In this document: positions 36,986 through 50,082 of the stretch, one piece after another | Numbering within the stretch: the stretch's first letter is position 1 | Layout of the letters: each line of letters opens with the position of its first letter | Source of the DNA: Membranipora membranacea | Taxonomy: Eukaryota > Bryozoa > Gymnolaemata > Cheilostomatida > Membraniporidae | NCBI GenBank assembly: GCA_914767715.1 | Contig: OU612067.1 | Coordinates: 33,452,162-33,516,161, forward strand | Reading direction: 5' to 3' | Length of the DNA stretch: 64,000 bases | Notes under the pieces: model-generated | What the model was told of the DNA's origin: nothing | Database searches by the model: none | Seen by the model: only the letters and a program-made list of their open reading frames with translations | Made by a program: the position numbers and the translations under genes

Positions 36986-39050
36986 GTTACACACTTACCT
37001 GACCGAGGCAAGATGTTGACCTTGGTATACATAGCTGATATTCAGACCACTCTTATTTTTTTTAAATGACCTTGAATTGTAATTATGTGATGAGCATCTG
37101 CTAATGAAAAAAAAATTGCATACTTGTTTGGGGCTGTGTAGAACAGCATTCGCATTTGGTTAGTGTGTTGGCTCACATAAAATTAAATATAATGTCCTTG
37201 TTTGTAGGAAACCAGCATTCCAAGGCTTTCTTTTTAGATCTATATGCCTAGATGATTTGTGCCAACCAACCAAGAGGAGTCCTACCTCCAAATATACAAC
37301 ATGACACTGGACCATCTGGAATTGTTTTTCAATTCCATGCAGGAGAGCGAGTATCTTGAACTGTATGGAAATAAACAATGTTGAAGATAATACAGCTGCG
37401 GCATTTCACAAAAGAAATCAAGTACTTAATATGTTCAATTATCATGTCTACTGAGATGTTGGAAGAAAAGACATGGAACAGGACTATCAAATGTGGTCGA
37501 TGAATATGCTAGGTGATTTTATTGTCAAGAGATGGAGGGAGGATTAGACTGGATTGTGTACTATCGCTTGCATACAGACAAAACTCCCAATTTCCCGTAA
37601 AGTTTTTAACAAACCAATAATAAGATGAATGAGTCAGATTGCAATATTTTACGCATTATCTTCAGGTATGAGGTATTGTGCTCAGTTGGGAGCTACGGAG
37701 TCGTGGATTTGAGAACTAATAAGCTTCTGGATATCAAAGCTGTAACACCGAGTAGCTTGAAAGTCAGGTCTCTTTGCTGTTTTATTTAGGAACCAGGAAG
37801 AAACTTGCGAGTTGAAGAGGGAAAGCATGTGCCATTTACTTTACTTGGGGAACTTTTTGTAATTCTCAATTCTCAAAGGGTACCTCCGTGTTGCATAAAA
37901 GACACTGACGTGATATGACAAACTGTAACTGAGCAATGAAAGAAAAGTTCACCACAGCAGTTAAGATTGTGAATGCAAAGTGTTGTAATTTAGCACATCT
38001 GATATCGCAATCCCCGAAAGGGTAATCAGAAGAACCTTAAAATATTTATTTACTCAAATGATTTGATCTGACAATATCCTAATCGTCCCAGTGGGGAGAT
38101 TACATCGTAAGTTCAATGAAGTATTGCACTGATGAGAAGTTAGCTTATCATTATTATTATTATTACTATTATTACATGTTGTTATGAAAAATGTGCAGTG
38201 ACGGTGTTTGTATACTGAAGTTCTAACTGTTCCATCAGAGGCAGATGTATTTCGGGTCTTCCAGATGATGCCAATGCTGAGCCCACAGAGGAGGGGAACA
38301 ATCTCTTTCTTGTCCTTGACATTGATCAGGTATCGTGTCTATGGAGAACAATAAAGCTTCAGGCACTAAGGGTCTTCCTAATGAGTTTGAGTTTACAATT
38401 TTTGAATTTCTGGCAGTTGATGTGTGAAATCTATAACAAAGCTTTTGACTAAGAGGTCAAGAATTCAATGACTGACGCTGTCACCATCTTTCTGAATAAA
38501 AACGGCAATCAATCTGATAAAAAAAACGAGAGACCATCATCACTAATTAATGTCGATTATTAGCCGTATCACTTACCGCCATTGGTGTGTGGGTATATAT
38601 ATATATATAAACTGTTTATTGGTTCATCTTTGACAAAGATCATTAACCAAAATTTAACCACAATAATATAGTTGTCTTACATCATGTTACAGTCACAGAA
38701 ATTTGATGTACTGATCGCCATGCAGTCACAGTGTCTTCATAAAGTACACCAAGTGCCGCTGCGCCAATCAAAGTGGGAAAGTATTAGAGATTATCTTAGT
38801 GGAATGTCCAGCTTTTGAAATACTTTGATTAAAAGTACAAGATGAGGATGACAGCCAAGTGCCACAATCTCCTGTCCAACATTTGAATAACGCTTAAGAG
38901 CGGTAAGAAGTCATAAGCACCTGTATTAGTTTATGGCTACAAAGTGAGCAGTTAAGGGACTGCGGCATGGTTATACTTTCAATGGGTTGCCTACATAGGT
39001 TGTATAAAAACAACTTACGCAAGTTCCTGAGATCAATAAGAAAGTTTAAG
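36986..39050. other. No clear gene; one exon-like piece at 37668-37770
   Basis: 37668-37770 reads YEVLCSVGSYGVVDLRTNKL then LDIKAVTPSSLK, a pattern that resembles the G-x-V-D-x-x-T-x-K-x-x-D start of some transposase catalytic domains; it may be a 5' piece of the P-like element at 39.1 kb. A short TATATATATA run lies near 38598, and a cysteine-containing frame (KYTKCRCANQSGK) lies near 38740. The rest is AT-rich and featureless. Confidence 0.35.
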
Positions 39051-39059
39051 AAAGGACGG

Positions 39060-39560
39060 AGAAAGCAGCGGAAATCTAAAACATAAAACTATGGGTATTC
39101 TTGTGGCCTGATCCACGATGAAACTAAAATTCAAGACGACCCAGTGATCACAAAAGGTGAAGACGGTGACTTACGCATTGTCCACTATGTGGACACATTC
39201 ATGAAGAGAATTCATTACATTAGACTAAAGGATAGATCAACCAAGCGTGGATTAGCAAAACATGATAAAAATAACATTCCAGGGCCATAGTGGAGTTCGA
39301 TTTCAGTTAGCGCAATACCGTGGGAACATAGTTAAGGCTTCAGAACTATATGTTGAACGGGGTTTTGTCCAACTTCATGATTATGGGTTTAAGGCTGACT
39401 ACATTATGATGGATGGTGGGCAAGAAAACAGGAATTGCATGTACAAAATAATGTCGGAGACCAGCAAACCATGCATATTCCTATGTGCCAGGATTTCTGC
39501 CACATTGCCAGAAAATACGCAATAATATATTGAAGTTTTATCAAGGAAGAAAAATGAGTG
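39060..39560 (+). pseudogene. P-element-like (THAP-type) transposase, N-terminal catalytic half
   Basis: Blocks in changing frames: LIHDETKIQDDPVITK (39111 onward), VHYVDTFMKR, then FQLAQYRGN, ELYVERGFVQLHDYGFKADY with IMMDGGQENRNCM (39340-39440), then CQDFCHIARK (about 39485). The D-E-T-K-I-Q-D start, the G-F-x-x-D-Y-x-M-M-D-G-x-x-x-N-R block and the later H-I-x-R-K segment match invertebrate P-like transposases. Frameshifts (near 39290 and 39470) inactivate it. The C-terminal half appears at 44.4-45.7 kb. Confidence 0.62.
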
Positions 39561-40429
39561 TATTAGAGAACAATGCAAGTCAAATAAGTGCAAGCTGATG
39601 CACATCGATGCCATACAGATTTTGTTAAGGCACCCGTAGACATGTGAACAAATGAGCCCGGAGTAATACTGGTAACACAAGAATCTACTCAATAAAATAA
39701 AAATTGTTTTAACAGATGTCCTCTTCAACCAATAATACATGAGCAAACCAGCGGCATCGTTTGAGGACTGTTCCTTTAAGGGAAACAGAGATATTTTTAC
39801 AATATAGACTAACAGATCAGAAAGTTGCGTTGTGTAATCATTGCTGCAAAGCAAAAGATCTGTGCTTGAGTGAAGCATACATGAGAAGTGGGGGATGGAG
39901 CGAGTTGGGAACAGACGCCCACATCAATTCCTTTCAGTGTTTTCAGCCTGCGTGTAAGTTTTGAATTGTTGTAAATTTCTCATAGTAATATTGCATGCCA
40001 AAGCCTTTTCGGTAGGCCTACATACCAGAGCACCAGTAACATCTACAATAGATATCGCAATCATCTCCACTCCTACCCCCAAAACTAGCAGTTGATGTCT
40101 CAATGACTTGACCAGGACATGTAACATCAATATTGATTGATTGACTGATACATTTCATTGATTTCATTTATTCTGTGCTCTAAGATGCTAACATATTGGG
40201 GTGTAGAAAATTTCAGTTTGTCATCATTTTGTGCTGCAACAGGTAGCAAACACAGCGCAGTCATACTTGTTATGGCATTTTTAAGAGCACATCTTAGCAA
40301 AGCGAACCCATTTCCAATTGTGGCCCACCATATACCAGTCCTGTGCATAGTAGCGGTGTCAATAGGTCGGTGCACTTGATTGTTTACAGTCGAAAGAAAA
40401 TATGTTTGCTCACAACCCGGAACCTAACA

Positions 40430-40850
40430 ATGTTTCCATGTGGACTCTGCAACTTCAAAGCTCAAGAGACTACGGAGCTGAAAAACCATCTAGACCACCA
40501 GCACGCTGCCACAGGAAACAGCAATACCTACGATAGCTATAAGCGAGCGCCACAGAACAGCTACCGAGGAAGGGCTGCCGCGGCAATTACTTTCAGAACA
40601 CCTATGGTAATCGCGACAGCCGAGAGGTTGTTCTTTCAAGGGGTGCACTAAGTGTCTCCAGAGAGGTGTCAAGAGATTGGTCACCAGAAAGGGCGCGGTC
40701 CGCCGAGAAGATTACCTGGTGGGTTGGTACCACCACTGAAGGCGACAACGCTTCACCGACATATCAGCTATTGGCGATAATGGAGGCTGCTAAAAACATA
40801 AAAATAACCGAAGAACGTAAAATGCTGCTGTAAAGCAAGACATGGGCCTG
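40430..40850 (+). other. C2H2 zinc-finger fragment, probable retrotransposon ORF1 remnant
   Basis: Starting at the ATG near 40431 the frame reads MFPCGLCNFKAQETTELKNH, L-D-H-Q-H: a C-x2-C-x12-H-x4-H zinc finger. A serine/asparagine/arginine-rich linker follows up to a stop at 40649. Single fingers of this type occur in ORF1 proteins of non-LTR retrotransposons. Just upstream, 40128-40150 has a TTGATTGATTGACTGA tract that looks like the 3' tail of a LINE, so nested debris is likely. Confidence 0.42.
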
Positions 40851-42449
40851 ACCGAGGTTAGTTTAAGTGCTTAAAAAGTTTTTGAAATTCTTAAGTGGTG
40901 CTGGCTTTGGCGTTTGATAGCCCCCCTTCTTGGACCCCTTTAAAAAAAAACTGATTGTTTGCTCTGGCTAGCCTGAGGTTCAGAGCGTTACACATATACT
41001 TACATTCTACGCTACTGTCAAATTGTCGGACACAAAAAGTATGTGAACTGCCATTCTCCAAGCATAAATTTTTTTTTTTTAAATTTGCGTTCATGATGTG
41101 AGGCCTGCAATAAAGTAACTGATTATTCAATGATTTGTAGGAGTGTTGCATTGGAGATCAGGTATGGGGCACTATGGCCAGGCACCATGAATTGGTATTG
41201 CGCGATAATTGTAGAAAGGGGGCAGAGGACAATCAAAGTAAAATTCTTCGATGAGGAGATGAGGACTCTACACCCAACTACATGTAAACAAAAAGACACA
41301 ATCATTATTATTTTCCAATTGTCATAATTGCAGAAATATTTTGACTCTGAGGAGAGAGATTTGAAGTTCACACAAGTACAGGTAAGATAAAAATGACTTT
41401 TACTGTTAAGAATTATCCCACGCTGTGGTAACTGATTGATATCGTATATTTGACATAGAGTACAAAGGAAATGCAAATAAAGACATATTAGTCTCAAATA
41501 ACCATGCCATTAATTTTGGATTTGGAGGTCTGTGTTTTTGGATACACAGTTTTAGTTAATCACAATATTAGAGGGAGTTGGTTCACAATTAGAGCACACC
41601 TGATTATTGTAATTTGATCATTATCTGGTAACAAAATGACTATTTTTGTCGTCACAAGTTTTCACCATTTGTGTACGACTTGCTCTCTACCGATACATTT
41701 TGATATGCGGTTCATTTTGAGTTTCGGATTAGCTCATCACATTCACCACTTTTGACAACGAACCTTGGCGTTTAAATTTTCTGATCTTCAATGATTTGAT
41801 TGTCTTATATATAAACTGCATTACTAACTACCGGTGACGAGTTTATCTTATGTTCAACCATTGAACGTTTATTCTTTATCAATTTATGAGAAAACTTGTT
41901 ATTCAATTACTGAGTTCCTAAACTCAAGTGTTAGGGCTGTGAAAGTAAGGCTGTCATATGGAATTTATGAGACATACAGCAAGGGAGTTGGAGGATATAT
42001 TTGTACCCGGGGAAATGAGAGTTGCCCAGTAACAGTATCAGAGATGGAGCTTATGGTCAACAACTGCGTGCATTGGCAGTTGTACTCGCTAAGGAAGTGG
42101 TGACTATTGCACTGATCGAATACAGGCCGAAAGAACCCAAACTATCGAAGCTGGTATGCTGAATGGAGGAGAGGTTAAAGTTATGATGAACAACAGAATG
42201 CTCTATGATGATAATCTGCAGCAAAGATCTTTGGAACTTTTCACCAAGGGACAGAGAAGTTGATTTTCAACCTTATCTCGAACATTATCATAAATTTCTC
42301 TCCACCGGGTGTTCATAATAATACATACAGGCAAAGTCTAATAAACAGTCTTCAAAAAAAGAAAGGTGCCTACCTTTGTTTTATAAAATTCTCACATACG
42401 GAAATAAAATAATAATAAATATAAATAAATAATAATCAAATGTTAGGTT

Positions 42450-43740
42450 GAGGACGAAAAAAGCGAAAAACATGTCCAAGCAAGGTATATCGCTAAAAAA
42501 CAAAACCTCCGCCAGTGCTTAATCTGGTATTAAAAATGCCCAAGAGCCCTGTGCTGATAATGTTACCCAAGCTGTAAAGCGGAGCATATTATCAAACAGG
42601 TTGATAGCGCTACCCTTCAAACTTCTGGTCTGCTGTCTGCTAGCGGCATTGAAAAGCGTCGCCAACGTACTGCTGATAAGGCTATTGTTACAGCCGCTAA
42701 TGAAACTGTCAGTAAAGATAAGGATGTACGTAAATCCCTGTTCACCAATCTCAAATCATCGTACAAGAAAGTTGTCTCTGAAACACTTTAAATCTTCACA
42801 ATACAATTTTTACCGATCAAGCCAAAAAGGTTCACACCCAAAACTTTCTGACGAGATCATACTTGCTGTGGTAAATTGTTACCAAGGCTCGGACATCGTT
42901 ACAACATGCCGCTACAAAACAATAAACGGTAATACCCTGCGTATAATGAGGCTTACCACACAACATGCATTCTCACCGTTAAAGTCTACCTTCAACTGGC
43001 CGAAACCTACAGGAATCAATCCTGTGAAGGCCCACATGTGGCTACAGTGTTTTTGCAATATTTGTGAGAATGAGGGTAGAATGATGGGGTAGAAGATAAT
43101 GGTCAAAGGTCAAGACACATGAGGAAGTATACCCAGGCATACAGTTGGCGGCTCATGTATGAGTAACTTATGCGAATATTCTCATCATACCCTTATCATC
43201 TATACAATGCTGTCAACCAGCTGTCAGTCTAGAAGAAATGTTAAAATTCACTGCGATTGGACAAGGCTATAGTTGTAGTAGACTTTGCACAAAACGACTC
43301 ATACAGGGAGGCTGTAGAAGTCCAGTCTAGCTACTACTGTTGAAATTCAGTCACGTTCCATCAAAGGTTTTAAAAAGGTGAGCGAGTAAAAAGAGATGTT
43401 ATAATTGCATATCTGCAGAAGTTAAGCATGATGCTGCGGCGGTTAAAACCTGTCTCATATATCTTGATAGTCATATATCAATCCACCATCAACACATCAC
43501 GCGCCTCATTGTATGGTCTGATGACTGTGCCCGTCAATACAAAAGCCGCCAGCCAATGCTCAACATTTCCCAAAGATTTGGGATGCGAGATACAAAATTC
43601 ACCTAGAATGTCTTTGGATCACACTATGGAGAGTGTGAGGCCGATTGTGAAGCGGTGGCAGTGTAAAACTACCAGGATATAGTGGTAAAGGCCGAGGAAT
43701 TGCCTATCAAGTCTGAATAGGTCTGTCTGTAATATTGTGT
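42450..43740 (+). pseudogene. Decayed transposase-like protein with WSDDCARQYKS motif
   Basis: Fragments: SATLQTSGLLSASGIEKRRQ and DKDVRKSLFTNLKSSYKKVV (42600-42790), later KHDAAAVKTCLIYLDSHI (about 43424), RLIVWSDDCARQYKSRQPML (43502-43561), then FGSHYGECEADCEAVAV. W-S-D-x-C-x-x-Q-Y-K-S followed by F-G-x-x-H-G-x-x-x-x-D-G is the core of a widespread invertebrate repeat protein, probably an RNase H-fold transposase; here D-G-x-G became D-C-E-A, and there are many stops. It is distinct from the SDGCPGQN protein at 22.5 kb but has an analogous layout. It may be inserted within the P-like element. Confidence 0.58.
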
Positions 43741-44394
43741 CTGGCGAAAGTCAGAGACCAATGTAAGATCAGTACATCAAGTCAGTCGCCTCTCCTGATA
43801 CTGTGATGAGCCTAATGATCATGATAGAACATCATCTCAGTACACATTCACTGGTTAGTGATATGTGCTCCTTTGATAAAATTTATTCAATAGAGTTGTT
43901 CTCCACCATTACATTTCCAATATATATCAGATATGATGCTGATTGACTAAGCATAGTAAGTTGTGGTGTTGGTAGTGGTGGCTAAGATCCTTACACAGTT
44001 TGCATGCATTTGTACATTGCTTTACCCATGCTTGTCGTCCCTCAATGCTTACAACATCTCTCCCTTCTCATCTTTGCTTCCCACCCTTCTTTGCCTTACT
44101 GCTTTTAAACCAATGCGCTTACCCCAGAATAATTAAGCTCATAAATCACAGTTAGGAGAAATCAACTTCATCATCTGTCTACCCTAGATATGCAACCAGC
44201 AGCAGAGCTAATACATCAATAGAGCTTCAAAACTGGGGCGTGGTCTGGGCGTGTACTATATTATGACCAGAAAAAATACCACTGTACACTATCTTATGGC
44301 AAAATATGACTCGCTTAGCAAATCTGGTTTATGCTATCTATAGAAATATTACTACCGGTATAAAGACAATCTGATTCTAACTACAACAATGTGA

Positions 44395-45717
44395 GCAAAG
44401 AGTGATGTGGTGTTTGTTTCAGATGACAAAGTTGTTCTGGCAAGAAGTACCTGCTAATACCATAGTAGTAAGAAAGGTGAAAAGTGAGGAGTTATTTTTT
44501 ATTTATGTAGAGGGACTCTAATGGTGTAATTCCGTCACAACTCACAACCAGTCAGTTGGAACAGGGAGAATGGAAGGTTTGGAAGCAGAACTACCGGGGC
44601 ATTCAACAACTGGATTTGCACCAAATACAGATGGCCTGTGGTTGGTAGCATAGTCTAGAGTTGCAAATGACCAGAAAAGAAGACTATAAATTGTATTCCT
44701 TATTTCTTTCCAGGCACTCACTCTCAGTGGATCTGTTACAAATGTACTTGAGAATGAGGAGAGATATTCCGCTACCATAGAATTCATACAGATGTTCAAT
44801 GATGTTTTCGATGTACTGAACATCCGATAAAAGTCTGAGGGATGGAACTCAAGAAACAAGAACAAGATGCCGCTAGAATCACCTAGTACAGATTAGCGTT
44901 TCAAGGTAGGAATTATTTCCTACAAATATGACAGACTAATCAAATATTTCAATGTTTTTATCGTCACGCCAAGTTTATCCTGGGCATGGAAATCCGACAA
45001 GCGCTTTAAAGTTACACAGATTAGAAATATAAATCATAGCTTTAATACATATATCACATTATTTTTCTGATTTTACAGTTCATCGAAGACATTCTTGACT
45101 TGCTATCTCAATGGGATGATGAAGAAATTGGTCTCGAAATCACGGATGCAGAAAGGTCAAAATGTCTGCTTGGCATTCAGACAAGACTCAGCTGGAGAAT
45201 CACTTGTAAGTACGCTTTACAATGTGATGCAAAATCTGTGATATTGATCATAGTTAAAAGCAAGACTGTGGAAATCAAGATATACATAGAATGCCATTTT
45301 GCACATACTTCTTCTCACCTAGCCGGCTGTATCCTTAGCAAATACTATATTAGGCTAAATTCAAGTCGAGCTTACTCAGATACTTACTCTAGAGACTCAG
45401 CATCTTTACTTTATTATAGACTCCCACCTCAAATAACCAAGATTAAGTGTGAGCTATCATTACGTCATTATAATATTCTTACAGATCACTCCTTCTTCGC
45501 TCTCACTGAGGAGTTATTGAGCGAGGGTTACGATTTCATCTTGACTGAGAAAACTCTTTGTCAAGATAGCTTGGAGCAGTACTTTGGTCACCAAAGGGCC
45601 AAAACTGACAGTAACAATGCTCCAACTATGAGCGAGTGTCGAAATACAGCCAGGATACTGACAGTGACACAAGAGGCTGAATGTACTATATCCAAAGGGA
45701 ACTACACTAAACTTTAA
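44395..45717 (+). pseudogene. P-element-like transposase, C-terminal half
   Basis: 44710-44880 reads ALTLSGSVTNVLENEERYSA then FIQMFNDVFDVLNIR with two stops (44828 and 44893). 45079-45207 starts FIEDILDLLSQWDDEEIGLE. 45484-45717 gives FFALTEELLSEGYDFILTEK, LCQDSLEQYFGHQRAK and NNAPTMSECRNTARI. The F-N-x-x-F-D-x-L-N segment and the L-x-Q-D-x-L-E-x-Y/F-F-G-x-x-R...N-N-x-P-T block are the hallmark C-terminus of P/THAP9 transposases. Intron-like gaps separate the blocks. With 39060-39560 it suggests one element split by later insertions. Confidence 0.72.
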
Positions 45718-47866
45718 AAATACACTATGGTGATCTTTGAAGAGCCAATGGAGAATGGACATTGACAAAGGAATTGTGATATCTTGGAGAACAATTGCTA
45801 CACCTATCTGCAATGCGATTTACCTGACTCTATCTTTTTCTCCATCTCCAAACTACCTGTCTGGTATTTTCTTTCTTCTAGTCCAAGTGCGGTGAAGCAG
45901 AAACTACTTGCTTTGGTGTGATTGGTTCATTACACTACAGTCACAGCTATTCTTATTATTACTACAATTGGCTGTACAGTGGTATTTTTCTCAGGTGACA
46001 CCTGATTGGTCAATTCTTAGCTGGCCCATATTCTGCCTGCTTATATATAGATAAAGGGACAGTGGAAGCTTAGGACTGCGTAAGCTTTGACCAGCAGGAC
46101 ACCACTCAGGGAGTGAGGTTTTGGACAATGACGAGGATGAAGAATATTAACTAAAAGAGGATATGTTATAAAGACGCAAATGTTAAACATGCATTGCGAT
46201 GCTACAGCCAAGGACTAAGGACACTCTGTGTAATCAACAAGTTTATAGAGATGGACGCTTAGAGAATAATTCATAAAAAAATATAGAGACTAGTTTCTCC
46301 ACAACACAGGCATATACCTGACCCACAAACCCATAATATGCCTTATACTCAACTCCCGCAAGAAAAAAAAATAGGATATGTAGAAGGATGGGAATCGACC
46401 AACAGTCAGTAGAATTTTCTAGTTTCTTGTTTGCAATCTAAATGAGTCTACATTGTCGACAATAATATTTCTCAGAGAAGAGAAGTCTAGTTACAAATCC
46501 ATATAAACAAGGACAGTATGGAATTCAGCTTTCTTCTAAGCACATGAGGCCTATAGAACATAGAGGCATAGGGAACTGAAATTGTAAAGGGAAAAAATAC
46601 CAAACATCAGTTAATCCGTTCTCAGTCTGATGGGAATTTTTGTTGCACTGCTGCCAGTTAGCCAAGGAAAGTGACGCGAAAAAAAATATAAGCAAATTGC
46701 TAATCGAAGTTATGCATGTCTAGCTGAAAACCACATTTAAAACCTCAAGATCTAGATCAAACCTCAGAAATTGAGACAGAAATAACGGGAAGTATAGGGC
46801 GTTCGGGACCAGTTGGGTATGTTGACCAACACACCTGTCTAGTCAAGGTAGTTTCAAAATGAATCAGAAACAACAATAATTGGACAAAGCAACAGCTTAG
46901 AGTGAAGAGCTGGTAAAATAGTAGGCTGCTTCAGCATTGCAAATCAAGGAGTCTTTCTGCTACCAGAAAAAGAAATAGAGCCAAACTTCAGCTTAAACTG
47001 GTATAAAAAAAGCGAGTCAAAGATTTACACTTCCAGCGCCCAAGCAGCCAGAGAGAAACAGATGTAAAAAAAGTCACATCATGACACCAGGGCTATAACA
47101 ACGAGAAAAAAAGGGTAAGAGTGGAGGGAGGCATGTCCTTAGTCTAAGAGTAAAACTGAACAGAAACAGACACAAGCTCATTGAGAGAGTGCCCTATTTC
47201 ATGATTTCATGAAAGCAAAGAATAAACAATGTGCATAAGTGAGAGACTTGTCATAACTCATAAGGGCATTCAGTCATCAATGTGGAAACACGAGGTGGGT
47301 AGGGGCAGACACATCACAAACCCATAGCAAAATGTATCAGAGTCTGTGTACAGGCTGGGGCTTAATATCCTAATTTAGAAGGACACCAAGTAGTGAGGTG
47401 ATGTTAACAAGTGCCTGTGTACCATAAATGAAGCTGAGACACAGTAACATACATTGCAGGATTACAATGAACATTTTATGACAAAGTGGCTCCAGGGAGG
47501 GCACAACCAACCACTGGGAGTTGTCTTTCATTTTGGCAAGGGGCAACAATAACACAACTATGATGAATGAATTCAAAAGGGTCATAATGGTTAGTCAGCT
47601 AAATACATTTGAAGAATACAAAGAGAGTATCTGTATCATTTTTCAAAGTTTATTCTTGTTGAGTTTTATCACAAAATTACATCAGTTGATGAGCTACACA
47701 GGCAGCACAAGAATACGTATTACTGACACTAATTTTAACCAAAGCTAAACTCTTTGAGCGGGTGTCCGACGACTCCTTTGAGGTTCTGAAATTGTGATCT
47801 CAGTACCTTGAGATTTTTTTAGAGCAAATCTGTGACACTGAGTAGGTCTCAAGATTGTAGACTCAC

Positions 47867-47944
47867 CTGGTGATTCAGAAGTTATCCTCAGATCATCAGC
47901 TTCTAAACCATAACCACATTTAATACCCAGTTCACCATTCCTTT
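47867..47944 (-). other. Exon-like segment, possible discoidin-like start
   Basis: On the minus strand a 78-nt segment is flanked by TTTACAG and GTGAGT and is phase 1 at both ends. It reads RNGELGIKCGYGLEADDLRI, then TSESP. The spacing of G-L-E-x-D-D-L-R-I-x-x-E-S recalls the N-terminal strand of F5/8 type C domains, but it is too short to be sure and no neighbouring exons were found. Confidence 0.22.
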
Positions 47945-49148
47945 CTGTAAATAACACAGTCAATAAGTTGCGGTCTCTCCCTGACTTGTTGTATCATGTG
48001 GAAAATTCTTCTCTTCAAAATCAAATACTTTGTTTTGTCAAATATGTTGTTGGTTGTATCTGGGCGAAGGTATGTGTGTGCATTTCGAACTCCAACCAAT
48101 GGAGCCAAACATTTACCTATTAGTCCAGTGGCAGCAGGGAGACTGGTGGCAGCCTACCAAAAATGTGGTTTGAAACACAACTTCATTTACGAAATTGGAT
48201 GGATAAATTCTAAGTCTGGATTTTAAGGTAGTTTTTCGAGGCGGTCGCAATGGTGAGGATATACCTTACATTAAGTTGCACAATAGGCAGCAAATTGTCA
48301 AAAACGCTGCCGAAATTTGCCAAAATTTATGTTTTTATAGATTTAAAAGGTCTGCCCTGTGCTCACCCTATAAGTTGGGCTACTCAAACTCAGCAATCAG
48401 ATTCATACATACATTGGTCAGTGTTTGGTATAATATCAGCATAATATCTCAAATTACGAGTGAATGACCAACCTAAAGCTTTGTACCCACCAATGTGCTT
48501 TTTTAATCTCAGGAAGGAGATATGGCACTGGCAATCATTAAAGTAGCATATAACACCGGCACCACCGGATATGAATCCACTTGCTATTTGCCTTCACAGA
48601 TAGGCAACATACTCAACAATGAAAATCAGAGGTATAAGCTCTGGTTCTGCACCACAGGGCAGTCAGCAGCCCCTAAACCGCAATGGCTGCTTCAAACCGA
48701 GTTTATACGGGAAGCTATGTTTTGTTTGTAATCTCAGAGAAAAGCGCAATTTTTTTTATTGAAGGCAAAAATATTCTTTTTGTTGATGATTTTTTCAATT
48801 GACATGACTGTTTATGTATAAAGATTAGAACAAACAAAAGATAACTGCTTTAATTCTTGAGGCAAATACTTTTCTACATAAAATTATTCCAGCAATATAT
48901 TTATTTCGAGAGTATTAACACTTGACCAATCATATTGGGTATGCCTAATACTAAAATAAAATGGTGGAAGAGAGGTTGCAATTAAAATACTTAGAATTTT
49001 CTAATTTAATACTTTTTTTATAACATGCAAATTTAGAATGAGCACGTCATTAAGCATCAAATATCAAAATATAATTTTTGTGGTTGTCTGCTACTTTAAG
49101 GAATTTGTGGGTACCACAAAATGCAGCACAACATATCGCACAACATAT

Positions 49149-49182
49149 CGCACGAAAGTAGAATCAATTCTACTTTCGTGCG
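49149..49182. repeat. Perfect 16-bp palindrome with 2-nt loop
   Basis: CGCACGAAAGTAGAAT, then CA, then the exact reverse complement. It is preceded by a 13-bp direct duplication (ACAACATATCGC units at about 49127-49152). It could be the fused ends of a short inverted-repeat element. Confidence 0.85.
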
Positions 49183-50056
49183 AAGGTATTTGTAAACGCA
49201 CAATCTTTGTGTATATTGTACCCACCAATCACAGCAATGCACAAGTGGTCGTGCATGATCGCAGATGAGTTCCTGGGACAGTTATGCAGTTGATGGTACC
49301 AGGCTTTATAAAAAGCAATTAAGTGAAGAAAGCTGTCAAAAATAGGGAAAGTGATGAAAATATGATGATATGGTTTCAAAACATCCAAAATCAGAAAGAG
49401 CATGTCACAATTGGTGGATCTACAGGTTTACATGGGTCTGCTATCATAAATAGCCGAGATGTGGCCAACAATGGTTGCAATACCCCCTTATACCACCTGT
49501 ATATAACTATCATTGAAATGACACTACTAGAAAAGGGAGGAGCTAAAATTAGAAAAGGACACCACAATACTGATGCAAACCTCATTTTATGGTGAACCTG
49601 TTCTTAGATGCCGTGAAACCAGCATCAACATTGATGAGATTGACATTATGACCACGAGACCAAGTTGAATTAGAATTGCCAGAGAAGACTACATACTAAA
49701 AGCCAAATGGACCATCACAGACAGCTGGAGCTAGCTACTGTTCAGTAGTTGAAATTGTTGCTGTTCGGAAATGACTTAAGACAGTGAGGAAAAGTTCTAT
49801 GGCAGTCTGAAAACGGTGGCGCTCTAGACTTGGGGCGAAGATGGAAATCAGAGGTTGTAGACGCTGTCTTGTAAGAGAAACTAAATGGCGCTGAAACGAA
49901 TAACTGAGTTGAAATATACCATGCAGTCCTCCCCTACCTACATAGCACGGCCACTTTTGGCCTCTACTCTTAGTCTACTAACTAGGCCTAAGTCTTAATT
50001 TTATAACAAACTGCACACATGTCTGTGTATACTTTCTTCTACTGAGGACTACCATT

Positions 50057-50082
50057 ATACCAGTAGAGTAGTCTACTGGTAT
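50057..50082. repeat. Perfect 11-bp inverted repeat
   Basis: ATACCAGTAGA, four nucleotides, TCTACTGGTAT. No gene context; possibly a MITE remnant. Confidence 0.7.
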
